The notes beneath the pieces were generated by a model. The model was not told the origin of the DNA, made no database searches, and saw only the letters and a program-made list of their open reading frames with translations. This document shows, piece after piece, positions 62,386 to 64,000 of a stretch of DNA of 64,000 bases. A program made the position numbers and the translations under genes. This DNA comes from Pseudomonas sp. PD9R (lineage in GTDB: Bacteria; Pseudomonadota; Gammaproteobacteria; Pseudomonadales; Pseudomonadaceae). Numbering within the stretch: position 1 is the stretch's first letter; each line of letters begins with the position of its first letter. Location of the stretch: contig NZ_JAHTMR010000004.1 of NCBI RefSeq assembly GCF_019200975.1, forward strand, positions 310,001-374,000, written 5' to 3'.

Positions 62386-64000
62386 TTACGCCTGCGCAAA
62401 CCTGATTGTCGTGTCGCAAGCTCCACCATTACTTTGCCTAGCCTGTTCAGGCTCCTTGCACCACAAGGCAAGCTCCATTCCCTCTAGCAGCTCCATCGCC
62501 CAGGCGACAGTGACCGCCCCGCCGTACACGTAGTGATCCGGCCGCACGATGACCACATTGCAGCCTCGGCACTCAAGCCATTGTGTCAGTACGCCGTCGA
62601 CCTCTTCATAATCATCAACAGTGCGAGCTCCAGTCTGCTGAGGGGTGACCAATCGTACGACCTGGATGGGCAGACCTTTAAGGGATTGGCTGCTGCGCAG
62701 ACACCTCAGTAACGCGCTAGCGTCGAATCCAGGCGCAACCACCACTCGGAAGGATTGCCCGGTAAATTCATCCAGCAGAGCTTTTTTACCCGTATGGTTG
62801 ATGACCATTGGCTGAGGAAACAGCTCACCGGCAGGAGCGACTTGCGCGACAAAGCCTTGCGACAGCCCAGGAATCAGCGATTGCCTGATGGTGCCTCCCG
62901 GATTTTCCGTCATCTGCTGGATCAATCGCGCATCCCGGATCGCTGCTCTCTCATTATCACGCTCACAGATCACACCACCAAACTCTTTGGCTGCCATGGT
63001 GGTTTGGCGGACATGTGGAATCCGTTCGGTTTGGTAGGTATTCAGGAAGGCCGGTGCTGCCAGACCTCCTTTTACCAGCGCTAGCTTCCAGACCAGGTTC
63101 AGCGCATCGCGGATTCCCTGACACATGCCTTGAGCCAGGAAGGGCGGCGTCATGTGTGCGGCATCCCCTAGAAAAAACACTCGATCGGACTTCCACTGTT
63201 CCAAAATCAGTGCATGGAATCGGTAAGCAGAAGCTCGCCAAAGCTGATAGTCGCCCTCAGGCAACCAACGGGAGATCAGTTTCTTGATCGCCTCTGGCTG
63301 GGAAATTTCCGTCGGTTGTTCATCAGGATTGATCATGAACTCCCAACGCCGATGTTGGCCCGGCCCGACGACAAAGGTGCAAGGTCTGGCCAGCTCGCAA
63401 AACTGCACATTCGTCTTTGGTAGATGTTCACCTGCACCTTCATTCAGGATCACGTCGACGACGAGCCACGGCTCATCGAAGGCGAGATCCTCCATTTTCA
63501 AACCTAGACGGGTTCGGATCGGGCTGGTGCCCCCATCACATGCCAAGACATATTCCGCAGTCACAGTGCGCTCGGCTCCATCCTTGGCTTGGATGCGAAC
63601 ATCAGCTTGTACGCCTGTGGAATTAACCGATAAAACCTCCGAACCGAGCTCTACCGTTACAGACTCGAAGTCCGAAATTTTATGGCGCAGCGCACGCTCT
63701 ACAGGTGGCTGCGAGAATACGTAGTTTGGTGCCCAACCCAACGGAAATGGAGGTTTGGCGGCATCAATGCGTTTGATCAGCTGAGAACCGGTAGTGCGGT
63801 ACTCCGAGGGACGATAAGGCATGACATGTTCGGCAATGTCATCGGCCAAGCCAATGTTGCCGAAGACACGCATCACCTCGTGGTCAAAACCCATAGCCCT
63901 TGGATTGGTGTACACCGTTTCGGACTTGTCCACTACGAGAGCATTCAGCCCCCACATGCCGGCGAGATTCGCGCACAGAGCACCGACCGGCCCCATTCCA
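62386..64000 (-). CDS. MhpA-like flavin monooxygenase (N-terminus beyond the window)
   Basis: The visible part gives 538 residues from base 64000 (codon frame open at the edge) to the stop at 62386. It shows GMGPVGALCANLAG, the tail of the FAD-binding GxGxxG motif, at the very edge, so only a few residues are missing. Further on are DGGTSPIRTRLG, and the FAD/substrate GDAAHMTPPFLAQGMCQGIRD. The family includes 3-(3-hydroxyphenyl)propionate hydroxylase and phenol monooxygenases. The C-terminal thioredoxin-like domain (VVRLVTPQQTG, then YVYGGAVTVAWAMELL) is present. It is convergent with the GntR gene and presumably hydroxylates the cluster's aromatic substrate. Confidence 0.85.
   Translation of the reverse strand, partial: GMGPVGALCANLAGMWGLNALVVDKSETVYTNPRAMGFDHEVMRVFGNIGLADDIAEHVMPYRPSEYRTTGSQLIKRIDAAKPPFPLGWAPNYVFSQPPVERALRHKISDFESVTVELGSEVLSVNSTGVQADVRIQAKDGAERTVTAEYVLACDGGTSPIRTRLGLKMEDLAFDEPWLVVDVILNEGAGEHLPKTNVQFCELARPCTFVVGPGQHRRWEFMINPDEQPTEISQPEAIKKLISRWLPEGDYQLWRASAYRFHALILEQWKSDRVFFLGDAAHMTPPFLAQGMCQGIRDALNLVWKLALVKGGLAAPAFLNTYQTERIPHVRQTTMAAKEFGGVICERDNERAAIRDARLIQQMTENPGGTIRQSLIPGLSQGFVAQVAPAGELFPQPMVINHTGKKALLDEFTGQSFRVVVAPGFDASALLRCLRSSQSLKGLPIQVVRLVTPQQTGARTVDDYEEVDGVLTQWLECRGCNVVIVRPDHYVYGGAVTVAWAMELLEGMELALWCKEPEQARQSNGGACDTTIRFAQA

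Noticed and set aside
1..64000. tRNA genes, rRNA genes and CRISPR arrays
   Set aside because: No cloverleaf 3' ends (T-loop GGTTCGA with CCA context) in plausible positions and no regularly spaced direct repeats were found by eye; a covariance search would settle small RNAs.

Overview
The window looks like a chromosomal segment of a Pseudomonas species, probably of the fluorescens/putida-type environmental groups. The reasons are an OprD-family porin, a gentisate/3-hydroxybenzoate catabolic operon, a DUF1302/DUF1329/YCF48-like/RND cluster, and Pseudomonas-type short families. A 28-bp site at 24768-24795 matches from memory the canonical gammaproteobacterial dif site, with XerC arm, 6-bp centre and XerD arm. 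The window therefore appears to span the replication terminus. No tRNA or rRNA gene and no CRISPR array was seen.

Left part (1-15.4 kb): the 3' end of a metallo-beta-lactamase (MBL) hydrolase, an OprD-like porin, an unknown membrane protein and a lipoprotein operon. Then comes an unusual cluster at 5.8-15.4 kb. It holds a 1216-residue protein that joins a subtilisin-like domain to an HExxH metallopeptidase domain, a translationally coupled MBL-fold protein, a LecA/PA-IL-like beta-sandwich protein, a second MBL-fold protein, a DUF2235 (Tle1-like) alpha/beta hydrolase and a membrane-anchored protein. I do not recognise this combination as a named system, and it is the best candidate in the window for an undescribed one.

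15.4-21.7 kb: a complete 3-hydroxybenzoate to gentisate to fumarate plus pyruvate pathway (divergent LysR regulator, gentisate dioxygenase, fumarylpyruvate hydrolase, MFS transporter, maleylpyruvate isomerase, 3-hydroxybenzoate 6-hydroxylase).

21.7-28.2 kb: a decayed, gene-poor zone around dif. It has a 502-bp IS66-family remnant with both terminal repeats, inserted in a broken AbiEi-like antitoxin gene, plus several perfect hairpins, a 23-bp inverted repeat and a degenerate tyrosine-recombinase-like gene just beside dif.

28.2-53.1 kb: a defence and accessory island. It starts with a tnpT/tnpS cointegrate-resolution module of the Tn4651/Tn5041 type without a transposase. It then carries a membrane protein, an LA2681-like HEPN protein, Gabija (gajA, gajB), an HNH nuclease, the four-gene Qat system (qatABCD), an AbrB-like/unknown gene pair, an orphan Xre/ParS-type antitoxin, a Fic protein with a destroyed active-site motif, a DEDDh exonuclease, two copies of a short unknown family, and a ~1000-residue protein with an intact-looking RelA/SpoT synthetase domain on a long helical region. 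A diverged direct repeat of about 0.26 kb brackets the RelA/SpoT gene and marks the right edge of the island.

53.1-64 kb: a second catabolic/uptake region, mostly on the minus strand. It contains a hydroxypyruvate-isomerase-like TIM barrel, an RND permease, a YCF48-like periplasmic protein, DUF1329 and DUF1302 envelope proteins, a GlcG/HbpS protein, a GntR-FCD regulator with a clear inverted-repeat operator, and an MhpA-like flavin monooxygenase cut by the window edge. The set suggests uptake and hydroxylation of a hydrophobic or aromatic substrate that cannot be named from sequence alone.
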